Shown here one piece after another: positions 34,712 through 43,849 of a stretch of DNA of 64,000 bases (positions are counted from its first letter, which is position 1; each line of letters opens with the position of its first letter). The translations under genes and the position numbers were made by a program. The stretch lies in the NCBI GenBank assembly GCA_947501265.1, contig CANMVY010000003.1, positions 140,676-204,675 on the forward strand, read 5' to 3'. The DNA is from Bacteroidota bacterium. Its GTDB lineage: Bacteria > Bacteroidota > Bacteroidia > UBA7662 > CANHCV01. Below the pieces are notes generated by a model. That model had not been told where the DNA came from, made no database searches, and saw only the letters and a list, made by a program, of their open reading frames with translations.

Positions 34712-36853
34712 CTAACCTCGAATTTGTTCAACCCATCCAAAATCCATTTGTCGTTTCTTTAAATCAATTTTCTTTATGCGTACTCGTACTTTATCACCGA
34801 TGGTTAAGGTGTTTCCCCACCGGCGTCCAACCAACTGAAATCCATTTTTTTCGAGGAGGTATCGATCGTCTCGAACATCGGCCAAGCGAACCAAGCCTTC
34901 TGCTAAGTTGAAGCCAATTTCTACATAAAACCCAAAGTCTTTAATTCCACTGATGACTCCTTCAAACTCTTCGCCAATGCGATCGGTGAGCATTTCCAAT
35001 TGCTTGAATTTTGTGCTTGCCCGTTCTGCTTTTGCGGCCGACATTTCACGTTCAGAACTTTTCCTACAAGCTTTTTTCAAATCCTCCATGTGCGGCAGGT
35101 TATGAAGGTTTTCTTGTAAATATTCATTCAATAAACGATGAACAAGAACATCTGGATAGCGTCGAATGGGGGAGGTGAAATGCGAATAGTGGGTAAAAGC
35201 CAGTCCGTAATGCCCAATGTTTCCGGTGTCGTAAATGGCTTTTGCCATGCTTCGAATGCACATTTGCTCGATGATGCCTTTTTCTGCTTTTCCTTGAAGA
35301 GCTTCCGTTAAGGCATTGATCGATTCTGCAATGTTTTTGCTGCTATTGATCTTTAATGAGTATCCAAAAAGTTCAACAAACTCCCTGAGCTGCTTCAATT
35401 TATCGGGATCAGGGGAATCGTGAATCCGGTAAACAAACCGATCCCTGTATTTTCCATCTTTAAAATCCGACACCCAACGAGCCACTTGACGATTTGCTAA
35501 AAGCATGAAATCTTCGATCAACATGTGAGCATCCTTTCTGCTTTTATAGGTCACTTTTTCGATGTTCCCTTTTTCATCCAAAACGAATTTTATCTCAGGT
35601 TTTTCAAAAGATATGGCTCCATTTGCAAATTTCTCTTTTCGTAACTTATGAGCCAGGTTGTTTAGAATATTTATTTCGTCGGAAAAATCGCCTTTTTTCG
35701 TTTCGATAACTTCTTGTGCTTCTTCGTAAGTAAAACGTCGGTCTGAGTAAATAATCCCTTTTCCAAACCATTCGGAAATGATTTTTGCATCTGGATTTAG
35801 TTCAAAAACAGCCGAAAAAACCAGTTTATCTTCATGAGGACGTAGCGAGCAAACCCCGTTCGATAAATGTTCGGGCAACATGGGAATTACTCGATCGACC
35901 ATGTAAACGGAGGTTGCCCGATTGTAGGCCTCGCGATCTAAAAAAGAACCGGGTAAAACGTAATGGCTTACATCGGCAATATGGACTCCAATTTCATAGT
36001 TACCATTGGAGAGTTTTTGGAAAGAGATGGCGTCATCAAAATCTTTTGCGTCGATCGGGTCGATGGTGAAAGTGGTTATTTTCCTAAAATCCCTTCGATT
36101 TTTCAGATCTGCATTTGGGATTTTTAGTGATATTTTTTCGGCCTCTTGAAGAGCTTCCTTGGGGAAACTCAATGGGAATCCGAACTCCAACGCAATCCCT
36201 TTCATGGCCGTGTCGGATTCTGTTAGGTGAGAGAGGGATTCTACAACCTCCCCAATTGGTTGTTTTTGTCCGTTTTCCCAGGAGATCAGTTTAACGATGA
36301 CCGATTGACCATCTTGAAGGTTTTTAGCTTGATTGAAAGGGATTTCGAAGTCGACCTGAATATTCTCGTCGGTGGGGACAAAGAAGGCGAAATTGTTACG
36401 AATTCGAAGGGTTCCCATGAATTGTTCCCGACCGCGTTGGAGAATGGAAATGACCTTTCCTTTCATTCGGCCGCCTCGTTTGAGTTTTAGAACTTCAATG
36501 GAAACGGTATCTCCGGGAAGAGAAGTGCTTAAATTTTGTTCTTCTACTATTACATCCTGATCTATTCCTTCAACGGAAACGTAACCTTCTCCCGATTTTC
36601 CCATCGAAATGATTCCTTCAGCCAATGAAATGGGTGGGAGTAGGAGGAATTTGCCACGATCTGGCATTTCTAAGAGTCCTTCCGAATGCAATTCGGTTAA
36701 AATTCGAATGATTTTATTTCGCTCTTTATCTTTCGAAATCATCAAACGTCCAGCAACTTCTTTGTAATTAAGAGGTTTTCCAGCCTCGTTTTCAAAGACT
36801 TTTAGAATGTAGCTGCGTAATTTTTTATCGGTTAATTTGGGGTTTTGTGCCAT
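34712..36853 (-). CDS. rnr: Ribonuclease R
   Basis: A 713-residue 3'-5' exoribonuclease. Order: N-terminal winged-helix (YKEVAGRLMISKDKERN), cold-shock domains (about 85-230), the RNB catalytic domain with the metal-binding Asp residues in FTIDPIDAKDFDDAISF near residue 270 and FTHYSHFTSPIRRYPDVLVH near 555, then an S1 RNA-binding domain (FEGVISGIKDFGFYVEI). It lacks a long basic tail. It degrades structured RNA. It lies 13 bases after the ABC ATPase gene. Confidence 0.95.
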   Translation of the reverse strand: MAQNPKLTDKKLRSYILKVFENEAGKPLNYKEVAGRLMISKDKERNKIIRILTELHSEGLLEMPDRGKFLLLPPISLAEGIISMGKSGEGYVSVEGIDQDVIVEEQNLSTSLPGDTVSIEVLKLKRGGRMKGKVISILQRGREQFMGTLRIRNNFAFFVPTDENIQVDFEIPFNQAKNLQDGQSVIVKLISWENGQKQPIGEVVESLSHLTESDTAMKGIALEFGFPLSFPKEALQEAEKISLKIPNADLKNRRDFRKITTFTIDPIDAKDFDDAISFQKLSNGNYEIGVHIADVSHYVLPGSFLDREAYNRATSVYMVDRVIPMLPEHLSNGVCSLRPHEDKLVFSAVFELNPDAKIISEWFGKGIIYSDRRFTYEEAQEVIETKKGDFSDEINILNNLAHKLRKEKFANGAISFEKPEIKFVLDEKGNIEKVTYKSRKDAHMLIEDFMLLANRQVARWVSDFKDGKYRDRFVYRIHDSPDPDKLKQLREFVELFGYSLKINSSKNIAESINALTEALQGKAEKGIIEQMCIRSMAKAIYDTGNIGHYGLAFTHYSHFTSPIRRYPDVLVHRLLNEYLQENLHNLPHMEDLKKACRKSSEREMSAAKAERASTKFKQLEMLTDRIGEEFEGVISGIKDFGFYVEIGFNLAEGLVRLADVRDDRYLLEKNGFQLVGRRWGNTLTIGDKVRVRIKKIDLKKRQMDFGWVEQIRG

Positions 36854-36866
36854 AAATAGAGGATGC

Positions 36867-38540
36867 TCACCAAGTCGGAATGGAACGAAGGAGATTTTGG
36901 GTGTAAAGAGATTTTGGGTGGTTGAACAAATCCATTGAAGGTTGAAATTCTTCGATTTTTCCTTTGTTCAAGACGAGAATTTCATCACAAAAGTACTGAA
37001 CAACCGACAAGTCATGAGAAATAAAAATGTAGGTAAGACGAAGCTGATCTTTTAAATCGTTCAATAAATTCAATACCTGAGCCTGCACACTCACATCCAA
37101 GGCGGCTACAGATTCGTCCAAAATCAATGTTTCGGGTTCCATCATCAGTGCTCGGGCAATCACCATGCGTTGTTTTTGCCCACCGCTGAATTGATGGGGG
37201 TATTTCGAAATTTCATTTTTGTTAATTCCAACCAATTCAATGATTTCAAGTACTTTTTTTAAAGTATCACTTTCGGTTTCATTGAAATGAATTTTACGGG
37301 GTTCAATCAGTGCTTGCCGAATGGTTAATCTCGGATTTAAGGCAGAATCTGGATTTTGGAAAATGTATTGAACCGACTTTCGAAAATCGTTTAGTTCGGA
37401 TTGCGAGAAGGATTGAGTGTTTTTCTCCTTCCACAAGATGTTTCCTGAACTGGGTTGTTGAAGACCGATGAGGGTTTTGGCTAATGTTGACTTACCTGAA
37501 CCGCTTTCACCAACAATTCCCAAGGTTTTGTTTTTGGAAATTTCAAACGAAATGCTGTCCAATGCCTTGAAAAATGATGGTTGAGAAAAAAGGCTTTTTT
37601 TTTCTGAATATTCAACACTTAAATTGTTGATTGAAAATAAAATGGAGTGATCTGATTCAATTTTTTCTTTAATATTTTTGTCGATGGATTTTCCTTGAAT
37701 AACATCCTCAACAGTAAGAAGTCGGTGTGGTTTTTCACCCAATTTGGGTTTCGTTAATATCAATCCTCGGGTGTAATCGTGTTTGGGGTTGTTCATGATT
37801 TTCGAAGTGGTTCCTTGTTCCACCAATTCGCCTTTTCGTAAAACCATCATTCGGTCGCAAATGGAAGCTACAAGTGGCAAATCATGGGAAATGAACAAAA
37901 GCGACAAGGGGCGAGAGGTGTTTTTTCGATTTGCAATGATTTCTTTGAGCAAATCCATCATTTCTGCTTGGATGCAAACGTCTAAGGCTGTGGTAGGTTC
38001 GTCGGCAATGATGAGTTGCGGTTGGGCGGCCAAAGCCATGGCTAAACATACTCGTTGTTGTTGGCCGCCAGATATTTGATGTGGATAACGCTCGAAAATA
38101 GATTCTGGATTCGGAATTTTTACTTCAATCAACGATTGAATTGATTTGCGCTTAGCTTCTGAATTTGAAATGGTTGGATTGTTTCTTTGGTATACCTCTT
38201 TTAGTTGGTTTCCAAGAGTCATGGATGGATTCAAGGCCGACATGGGTTCTTGGAATACAAAGGAAATTTCATGTCCTCTCAAAGCAATTTTTTCTTTTTC
38301 ACCATCTATTTGCTGTCCCTTCCAAAACAGTTTTCCCCCAATTTTTAACGATGGTGGCAATAGGTTTAAAAATGAATAACAACAGATGCTTTTGCCTGAT
38401 CCTGATTCGCCTACCATCCCTACAATTTCTGATTCTTCAACAGAAAAAGAAAAATTGTTCACGAGTTTTTTATCCATTGATGAAATGGATAAGTTGTTAA
38501 TGGTGAGTAAATTTAATCTTTTCGCTTCAACTGAAACCAT
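36867..38540 (-). CDS. Double ABC ATPase, peptide-importer type
   Basis: A 557-residue protein with two complete ABC domains, the YejF/GsiA type that drives dipeptide/oligopeptide importers. Domain 1: Walker A GESGSGKSICC, signature ISGGQQQRVCLAMA, Walker B LIIADEPTTALDV. Domain 2: Walker A GESGSGKSTLAKTLI, signature FSGGQKQRMVIARA, Walker B LILDESVAALDV, with Ser in place of the usual Pro after DE. No permease or binding-protein gene is adjacent, so its membrane partners must lie elsewhere. It overlaps the methyltransferase gene by 28 bases. Confidence 0.9.
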   Translation of the reverse strand: MVSVEAKRLNLLTINNLSISSMDKKLVNNFSFSVEESEIVGMVGESGSGKSICCYSFLNLLPPSLKIGGKLFWKGQQIDGEKEKIALRGHEISFVFQEPMSALNPSMTLGNQLKEVYQRNNPTISNSEAKRKSIQSLIEVKIPNPESIFERYPHQISGGQQQRVCLAMALAAQPQLIIADEPTTALDVCIQAEMMDLLKEIIANRKNTSRPLSLLFISHDLPLVASICDRMMVLRKGELVEQGTTSKIMNNPKHDYTRGLILTKPKLGEKPHRLLTVEDVIQGKSIDKNIKEKIESDHSILFSINNLSVEYSEKKSLFSQPSFFKALDSISFEISKNKTLGIVGESGSGKSTLAKTLIGLQQPSSGNILWKEKNTQSFSQSELNDFRKSVQYIFQNPDSALNPRLTIRQALIEPRKIHFNETESDTLKKVLEIIELVGINKNEISKYPHQFSGGQKQRMVIARALMMEPETLILDESVAALDVSVQAQVLNLLNDLKDQLRLTYIFISHDLSVVQYFCDEILVLNKGKIEEFQPSMDLFNHPKSLYTQNLLRSIPTW

Positions 38541-39091
38541 AACTCAGTATTTGCCCTGGGCGGAATGGAACAGGGACAACTTTCCCACAAGATAAAATCA
38601 AAATACGGTTTAAAGATTTTTTCATAATCTTGAGCACTTCCTCCAAATGGTGGGCCACCAACAAATTCGCGATCAAAGAGAACGCCTTGAAGGATTCCAC
38701 CCGACTTTAATTTTTGATGCATGTTTTGAGCATAGCGTGTTCTCGATTCGGGTAAAATGGCGCAGAAGAATGTTTGCTCTAAAATCACATCAAAATCCTT
38801 TTCTTCCCATTCGAAAAAATCTGCACAGATCAAATGGTCTGAAGGGAAATGGGGAAGTTGAGATTGAATTTGTTGAACAGCCTTTTCCGAAATATCAATC
38901 AACCAAAGGTTTGAAAAGCCTAATTCCATGAGAGCTTTTGCCTCGTGTGCAGATCCACAACCTGGGATTAGGATTTTTGCATCCTTGTTGGTTATTTTCT
39001 TCATCAATTCCATCAATGGTGGCGATGCTTGTCCTAAATCCCATCCGGTTTGATGGGTTTCATACCTTTTTTCCCAAAACTCTTTTTCCAT
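38513..39091 (-). CDS. TPMT-like SAM-dependent methyltransferase
   Basis: A 192-residue methyltransferase of the thiopurine S-methyltransferase superfamily. The start FWEKRYETHQTGWDLGQASP is characteristic, followed by the SAM loop ILIPGCGSAHEAKALMELGF and WLIDISEKAVQQI, then FDVILEQTFFCAILPESR. Bacterial members methylate thiols, halides, selenium or tellurium compounds; the substrate here is unknown. It lies 12 bases after the deacetylase-like gene and overlaps the ABC gene. Confidence 0.85.
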   Translation of the reverse strand: MEKEFWEKRYETHQTGWDLGQASPPLMELMKKITNKDAKILIPGCGSAHEAKALMELGFSNLWLIDISEKAVQQIQSQLPHFPSDHLICADFFEWEEKDFDVILEQTFFCAILPESRTRYAQNMHQKLKSGGILQGVLFDREFVGGPPFGGSAQDYEKIFKPYFDFILWESCPCSIPPRANTELWFQLKRKD

Positions 39092-39103
39092 GGCATTTTA
39101 ACT

Positions 39104-40015
39104 TTATTTTTTCATCAATGGTTCCCACTTACAAGCTTCTAAAATGGTGTTTTCGTGAGCTTGGAGAATTGGTGTCAGATTTTTTTGGTATCCTCCTCCC
39201 ATGGTGGTTACCGTTGGAATGCCATTGCTTGCGGCGTTTTTGTAAACCAACTCATCCCTTTTTCTGCATCCTTCCAAGGTAATTTGCAAAGTTCCAACGT
39301 CGTCTCCTTCTAAAATATCTGCACCTGCATTGTACAAGATCAACTCTGGTTTTATTTCATGCATTAATAGTGGGAGGTGTTCTTCCAGCGTTTGAAGGTA
39401 TTCGTCATCTTTTGTTCCAGGCGCAAATGCACGGTCCAAATCACTTTTTTCTTTGCGAAGCGGATAGGTTTTTTCGGCATGCATGGAAAATGTAAAGCAA
39501 TGGGGATTGTCTCTTAAAATGCTAGCCGTACCGTTTCCTTGATGTACATCCAAATCGAGGATGAGGATTCTGGTTAATCCCGCTAGTACCCCTAGATTGG
39601 CACCAATAGCAAGATCATTCAATAAACAGAATCCTTCACCTTTATCGGCAAAGGCATGATGGGTTCCTCCAGCAATGTTAACTCCAAAAGATTGGTTTTC
39701 GTAAGCGTATTGGATGAGTTCCCAAGTGCCTTGAACAATTCTTCTCTCTCTTTCCCAAAGTTGGGCTGACCATGGAAATCCGATTTTACGTTCTTCTAGT
39801 TTTTCCAAGGTGCCTTTTTGTAACTTTTCAATGTATTGCTCCGAATGTGTCGATTTTATCCACTCCTCTTTCATTGGATTGGGGGTAATCCACACATCTT
39901 TATTTTGTTCAAAAATTCGATCACAAAAGTTTTTCAACTTTTGGTACTTTTCCATCGGGAAACGATGATTTTGAGGCAATGGGTGAATAAAAGAAGGATG
40001 GAAAGCAATTTTCAT
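39104..40015 (-). CDS. Histone deacetylase-like amidohydrolase
   Basis: A 303-residue zinc hydrolase of the arginase/deacetylase fold. The start is ATG at 40015; a TTG at 40024 also opens the frame but overlaps the promoter box. Motifs: GGTHHAFADKGEGFCLLNDLA with the catalytic His pair, LDLDVHQGNGTASIL with zinc-binding Asp and His, FSMHAEKTYPLRK, and LILYNAGADILEGDDVG with the second zinc Asp. Bacterial members act on acetylpolyamines, acetoin-related or other acetylamides; substrate unknown. It heads the minus-strand run through TPMT and the ABC ATPase. Confidence 0.88.
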   Translation of the reverse strand: MKIAFHPSFIHPLPQNHRFPMEKYQKLKNFCDRIFEQNKDVWITPNPMKEEWIKSTHSEQYIEKLQKGTLEKLEERKIGFPWSAQLWERERRIVQGTWELIQYAYENQSFGVNIAGGTHHAFADKGEGFCLLNDLAIGANLGVLAGLTRILILDLDVHQGNGTASILRDNPHCFTFSMHAEKTYPLRKEKSDLDRAFAPGTKDDEYLQTLEEHLPLLMHEIKPELILYNAGADILEGDDVGTLQITLEGCRKRDELVYKNAASNGIPTVTTMGGGYQKNLTPILQAHENTILEACKWEPLMKK

Positions 40016-40021
40016 GGAATG

Positions 40022-40029
40022 CAAATGTA
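40022..40029 (-). promoter_or_regulatory. -7 box for the deacetylase-led operon
   Basis: TACATTTG on the minus strand matches TAnnTTTG and ends 6 bases before the ATG at 40015. Confidence 0.5.
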
Positions 40030-40087
40030 CTGAAAAATTGACCTTGAAAACTTATTCACATTGACTTCGTTACCGGGTTGAACTTGG

Positions 40088-40095
40088 TATTTTTG
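40088..40095 (+). promoter_or_regulatory. -7 box for the UvrD/PcrA helicase
   Basis: TATTTTTG matches TAnnTTTG and ends 4 bases before the ATG at 40100; a TTGAC at 40061-40065 is a possible upstream element with long spacing. Confidence 0.45.
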
Positions 40096-40099
40096 TGAG

Positions 40100-42448
40100 A
40101 TGGATTTTTTGAAGGATTTAAATGAAAATCAACAACAATCGGCCACCGCATTGGAAGGCCCTGTCATGATTGTTGCTGGTGCGGGTTCTGGAAAAACCAG
40201 GGTTTTAACCTACCGAATCGCCTATGCGATGGCGTTAGGAAACGATCCATTCCGCATTTTGGCATTGACCTTCACCAATAAAGCTGCCCGTGAAATGCGG
40301 GATCGAATTGAGAAGTTGGTTGGTTCGAATGCGCGCAATTTGTGGATGGGAACCTTTCACTCCATTTTTGCGCGCGTTTTGCGTGCAGAGGCTAAACACC
40401 TCGGATTTGAAAGCGATTTTTCCATTTACGATTCCGATGATTCCAAATCGGTCATCAAGGGCATTGTAAAAGAATGGGGCCTCGACGATAAACTGTACAA
40501 AATCAATTCGCTTGCCTCCAAAATATCCAGTTTAAAAAACAAACTGATTGGTCCCCAAGATTTGCCCAATCATCCGAATTTTATTGAGGAAGAACTATTG
40601 GCCGGTAGAAAACGATTCCCAGAGTTGTTCGTGGAATATCAAAAAAGATTATTCAAATCCGGTGCAATGGATTTCGATGATTTGCTGTACAAAACTTGGT
40701 GGTTATTCAATACCAACCCGGAAGTGCTTTACAAGTACCAACATCGATTTCATTTCATTTTGGTTGACGAGTACCAGGATACCAATCCGGTTCAGTATGA
40801 AATCATCAAAATGCTCAGTGCTGTTTTTCGCAATATTTGCGTGGTAGGTGACGATGCTCAATCGATCTATGGATTTCGAGGTGCCGATATTTCTAACATT
40901 CTTAATTACGAAAAGGATTATCCCGATTATCGTTTGTTCAAATTAGAGCAAAATTATCGTTCCACCAAAACCATCGTTGCAGCAGCTTCCGATATTATCA
41001 AGAATAACCTGAAGCAAATCGAGAAGAACATTTGGACGGATAATGATATTGGTGAAAAAATAACTATTACTCGTTGCTCCAACGATACCGAGGAAGGAAA
41101 AATGGTAGCCCAGAGCATTTTTGAAGAAAAAATGCGCCGACAAAAAAGGAACAACGATTTTGCAATCCTTTACCGAACCAATGCGCAATCTCGTTCCATG
41201 GAAGAAGCGTTGCGTCGGTTAAATATTGCTTACCGAATTTACGGGGGATTGTCGTTTTACCAACGAAAGGAAGTCAAAGATCTCATTGCTTATTTACGAT
41301 TAATCGCCAATCCGAGCGATCAAGAAGCACTGAAACGGATCATCAATTATCCGGCCAGGGGAATTGGCGATAAAACCATTCAAAAATTGGTGGTGGTAGC
41401 CGATCAAAACAACATGTCCATTTGGAGCGTCATTCTGCATGCTTCTTCTTTGAATTTGGGAACGATCGCCAACAAGGTTTCTGAGTTTGGAACCATGATT
41501 GAAAGTTTCATGATTGAATCCAAAAAAATGAATGCTGCAGATTTAGCAGAGTTGGTGGCGAAACAAAGTGGAATTCTTCACGATTTGCATTCGGATAAAT
41601 CGGTAGAAGGGTTAGCAAGATTTCAAAATTTGGAAGAACTTCTGAATGGTATTCGGGAATTTGTTGACGATGAAAATCAGGAAGACAAATCTCTTTCTGC
41701 TTATCTGCAAAACATTGCCTTGGTTTCCACCACCGATACCAATAACGATGAGGAAGAAAACGATAAAGTAACCTTGATGTCCATCCACATGGCAAAAGGA
41801 TTGGAGTTCCCGTTTGTTTATTTGGTGGGCTTAGAAGATGGGCTCTTCCCTGGAAACATGAGTTTAACCGATAAAGCTGAGTTGGAAGAAGAACGACGTT
41901 TGTTTTATGTGGCAGTTACCCGAGCCGAAGAAGTATTGAAGATTTCTTATGCGGTTACTCGATTTAAAAATGGAAGCATTATTTTTTCGGAACCGAGTCG
42001 GTTTTTAGGGGAAATAAATCCGGCCTATGTAAGCATTGAAGGAAACATGAACTCGGTTAGGCCGGTTTACGGCGGATCAGGAACATCTGGATACGGGAAT
42101 CGCCCCGTTTATCAACGACCCAATGAAGTAAAAACTCAATCAACAGAGAATGAATTAACGTTTACACCAATATCGAAAAGCAGTCCGTCCTTCGCTTCCA
42201 AAGGGAAAACACCACCTCCCATGTTTTCATCGAAAAAAGATTCTAGTGCTCCTTCTAACAATGATTTTATTTCATCTGATCCTTCCGAGATATTAGAAGG
42301 TTGCCAAGTCGAACACGCTCGTTTTGGAATTGGAGTAGTTGAAAAAATAGAAAAAATTGGAGGCGATTCCAGAGCTTCCATTCGTTTTGGCTCTGAAACG
42401 AAAAGTCTGGTTTTGAAATTTGCTCGATTAAGGGTTCTTCCTTCTTAA
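40100..42448 (+). CDS. UvrD/PcrA-type DNA helicase
   Basis: A 782-residue superfamily 1A 3'-5' DNA helicase for repair and replication-fork restart. Motifs: Q region LNENQQQSATALEGPVMIVAG leading into Walker A AGAGSGKTRVLTYR, LTFTNKAAREMRDRI, GTFHSIFARVLR, Walker B VDEYQDTNPVQYEI, VGDDAQSIYGFRGAD, LEQNYRSTKTI, and the C-terminal VTLMSIHMAKGLEFP with LFYVAVTRAEE. After residue 660 a low-complexity linker leads to a small C-terminal domain (VEHARFGIGVVEKIE) like the PcrA RNA-polymerase-binding Tudor fold. It stands alone. Confidence 0.94.
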   Translation: MDFLKDLNENQQQSATALEGPVMIVAGAGSGKTRVLTYRIAYAMALGNDPFRILALTFTNKAAREMRDRIEKLVGSNARNLWMGTFHSIFARVLRAEAKHLGFESDFSIYDSDDSKSVIKGIVKEWGLDDKLYKINSLASKISSLKNKLIGPQDLPNHPNFIEEELLAGRKRFPELFVEYQKRLFKSGAMDFDDLLYKTWWLFNTNPEVLYKYQHRFHFILVDEYQDTNPVQYEIIKMLSAVFRNICVVGDDAQSIYGFRGADISNILNYEKDYPDYRLFKLEQNYRSTKTIVAAASDIIKNNLKQIEKNIWTDNDIGEKITITRCSNDTEEGKMVAQSIFEEKMRRQKRNNDFAILYRTNAQSRSMEEALRRLNIAYRIYGGLSFYQRKEVKDLIAYLRLIANPSDQEALKRIINYPARGIGDKTIQKLVVVADQNNMSIWSVILHASSLNLGTIANKVSEFGTMIESFMIESKKMNAADLAELVAKQSGILHDLHSDKSVEGLARFQNLEELLNGIREFVDDENQEDKSLSAYLQNIALVSTTDTNNDEEENDKVTLMSIHMAKGLEFPFVYLVGLEDGLFPGNMSLTDKAELEEERRLFYVAVTRAEEVLKISYAVTRFKNGSIIFSEPSRFLGEINPAYVSIEGNMNSVRPVYGGSGTSGYGNRPVYQRPNEVKTQSTENELTFTPISKSSPSFASKGKTPPPMFSSKKDSSAPSNNDFISSDPSEILEGCQVEHARFGIGVVEKIEKIGGDSRASIRFGSETKSLVLKFARLRVLPS

Positions 42449-42543
42449 CGTTTCAATTCCAGAAATCAATCATTACCTACAGCCTTAACAAAGAATAAAC
42501 AAAACTAATTTTCTTAAACTGGGTTACTTTTCAAAATAATTAT

Positions 42544-42551
42544 CATCTTTG
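42544..42551 (+). promoter_or_regulatory. Possible -7 box for the alpha/beta hydrolase
   Basis: CATCTTTG, one base from consensus, ends 4 bases before the TTG at 42556. The same box occurs before dcd. Confidence 0.3.
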
Positions 42552-42555
42552 CGCC

Positions 42556-43347
42556 TTGATTCATTACAATACTTTCGAAATTAGTTCAGATCGCCCGTGG
42601 GTTACCTTCGTTCATGGAGCGGGTGGAAGTTCTAACATTTGGTTCAAACAATTGCGCAGTTTTCGTCAAGAATTCAATATTCTATTGTTGGATTTACGGG
42701 GACACGGTGGCCATCATCAAGGCATGCCCAAAGATGTATTAAGCAAAAAATATACTTTCGACTCCATTGCTCAAGATATCATTGAAGTAATGGATCACCT
42801 TAAGATAGAAAAGTCTCATTTCATTGGTATTTCCTTGGGAAGCATTCTTATTCGACATTTGGCGGAGAAACATCCTGATCGGGTTGCGAGCATGATTTTA
42901 GGAGGTGCAATTCTAGAAATGAATGCGAAGTCAAAACTTTTAATTTGGCTAGGTAATAATCTGAAACACGTTTTTCCTTATTTGGTCTTGTACCGTTTTT
43001 TTGCTTTTGCGATCATGCCCAAAAAAAATCACAAGCAATCTCGAATTTTATTCATCCAAGAGGCAAAAAAACTCTATCAAAAGGAATTTTTGAGGTGGTT
43101 CAAACTCACCGCAGAGCTAAAGCCGTTGCTAAAATGGTTCCGTCAAGTTGAATTGCCAATTCCTACCTTGTACATCATGGGTGAGGAAGATTATTTGTTT
43201 CTACCATCAGTACGCGAGGTGGTTTCCCAACATCAAGCTTCATCTAAGTTGCATGTGATTCCCCAATGCGGACACGTGGTCAATGTGGAACAGCCAACGG
43301 TTTTTAACCAGGTTGCGATGAGTTTTATCACCAATCAATCGCGCTGA
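42556..43347 (+). CDS. Alpha/beta hydrolase
   Basis: A 263-residue alpha/beta-hydrolase-fold protein. The oxyanion segment is VTFVHGAGGSSNIW, the strand LLLDLRGHGG follows, the nucleophile elbow is FIGISLGSILIRHLA with Ser near residue 97, the acid is likely the Asp in MGEEDYLFLPS, and the His is in IPQCGHVVNVEQP. All three catalytic residues are present. Start is a TTG at 42556; no ATG or GTG fits before the conserved strand. Substrate unknown. Its 3' end overlaps the transposase-derived gene tail to tail by 13 bases. Confidence 0.85.
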   Translation: MIHYNTFEISSDRPWVTFVHGAGGSSNIWFKQLRSFRQEFNILLLDLRGHGGHHQGMPKDVLSKKYTFDSIAQDIIEVMDHLKIEKSHFIGISLGSILIRHLAEKHPDRVASMILGGAILEMNAKSKLLIWLGNNLKHVFPYLVLYRFFAFAIMPKKNHKQSRILFIQEAKKLYQKEFLRWFKLTAELKPLLKWFRQVELPIPTLYIMGEEDYLFLPSVREVVSQHQASSKLHVIPQCGHVVNVEQPTVFNQVAMSFITNQSR

Positions 43348-43772
43348 TCCTTCGACTGAAGGTATTCCATCTCTTGACGGAATGTTACCGTTTGATGGAA
43401 TTTTTTCTGATTAGAAATGAAGCGCTCTACCAAATGCAAATCCCCCAAACTAACCGATAACGCTGTGAATCCAGACATCCATTCAAATCGATGGGTGAGA
43501 AGGAATGTTTGATTCACCCTTCTTGACATTTCCCTTTTCGATTGGTCCAAAATTTCAATTAAATTGTGGCTACCGAGGTAACGAATAAGCAAATGAACAT
43601 GGTCGTGGGAGCAATTGATGGACCTGGTTTCGCAGCCCATACTTTGTAAAACAGACGGCAATTCATCTTGAATCATCCGTTCTAAATCGTTCACCAATAG
43701 GTTCTGTTTGCCTTTTACCCCCAGGGTAACGTGCATCCAAAGGCTTAGCACGGGTTCTCTTCTCTTTTTCAT
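43335..43772 (-). CDS. Transposase-derived IS200/RAYT-like protein, catalytic Tyr lost
   Basis: A 145-residue protein of the Y1 (HUH) transposase family. The metal-binding HUH motif is intact as HDHVHLLI (H58, H60). The region that normally holds the nucleophile (YI-x-NQ) reads LVERFISNQKKFH: the tyrosine is Phe118, encoded TTC. The upstream GYGAFSVS-like stretch reads GFTALSVS. Without the tyrosine the protein should bind but not cleave DNA as TnpA does. There is no companion tnpB and no clear insertion ends, although a hairpin lies 35 bases upstream. This looks like a single-copy, domesticated or decayed relative. What it now does is unknown. Confidence 0.8.
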   Translation of the reverse strand: MKKRREPVLSLWMHVTLGVKGKQNLLVNDLERMIQDELPSVLQSMGCETRSINCSHDHVHLLIRYLGSHNLIEILDQSKREMSRRVNQTFLLTHRFEWMSGFTALSVSLGDLHLVERFISNQKKFHQTVTFRQEMEYLQSKDQRD

Positions 43773-43806
43773 GGTAATGCAAGAATAGAAAAGAAAATTT
43801 AAGGAG

Positions 43807-43829
43807 CCGTTTCTTTTTTTTTGAAACGG
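43807..43829. repeat. Palindrome upstream of the transposase-derived gene
   Basis: CCGTTTC (43807-43813) and GAAACGG (43823-43829) enclose nine T. It shares the GTTTC...GAAAC frame and T-rich loop with the palindrome at 14724-14760. It also lies 21 bases after the cyclophilin stop codon, so a terminator-like role is an alternative. Confidence 0.5.
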
Positions 43830-43849
43830 ATAAATTCTTCAAAATTGAA

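Noticed and set aside
42449..42555. Intergenic region before the alpha/beta hydrolase as a possible small RNA
   Set aside because: AT-rich, no stable stem with a T run, and the only promoter-like box fits the hydrolase start.
43349..43362. Small hairpin (CCTTC/GAAGG) at the 3' end of the transposase-derived gene as a right-end element of an IS200-type transposon
   Set aside because: It lies inside the coding overlap with the alpha/beta hydrolase, is only 5 bases long and does not resemble the upstream palindrome.
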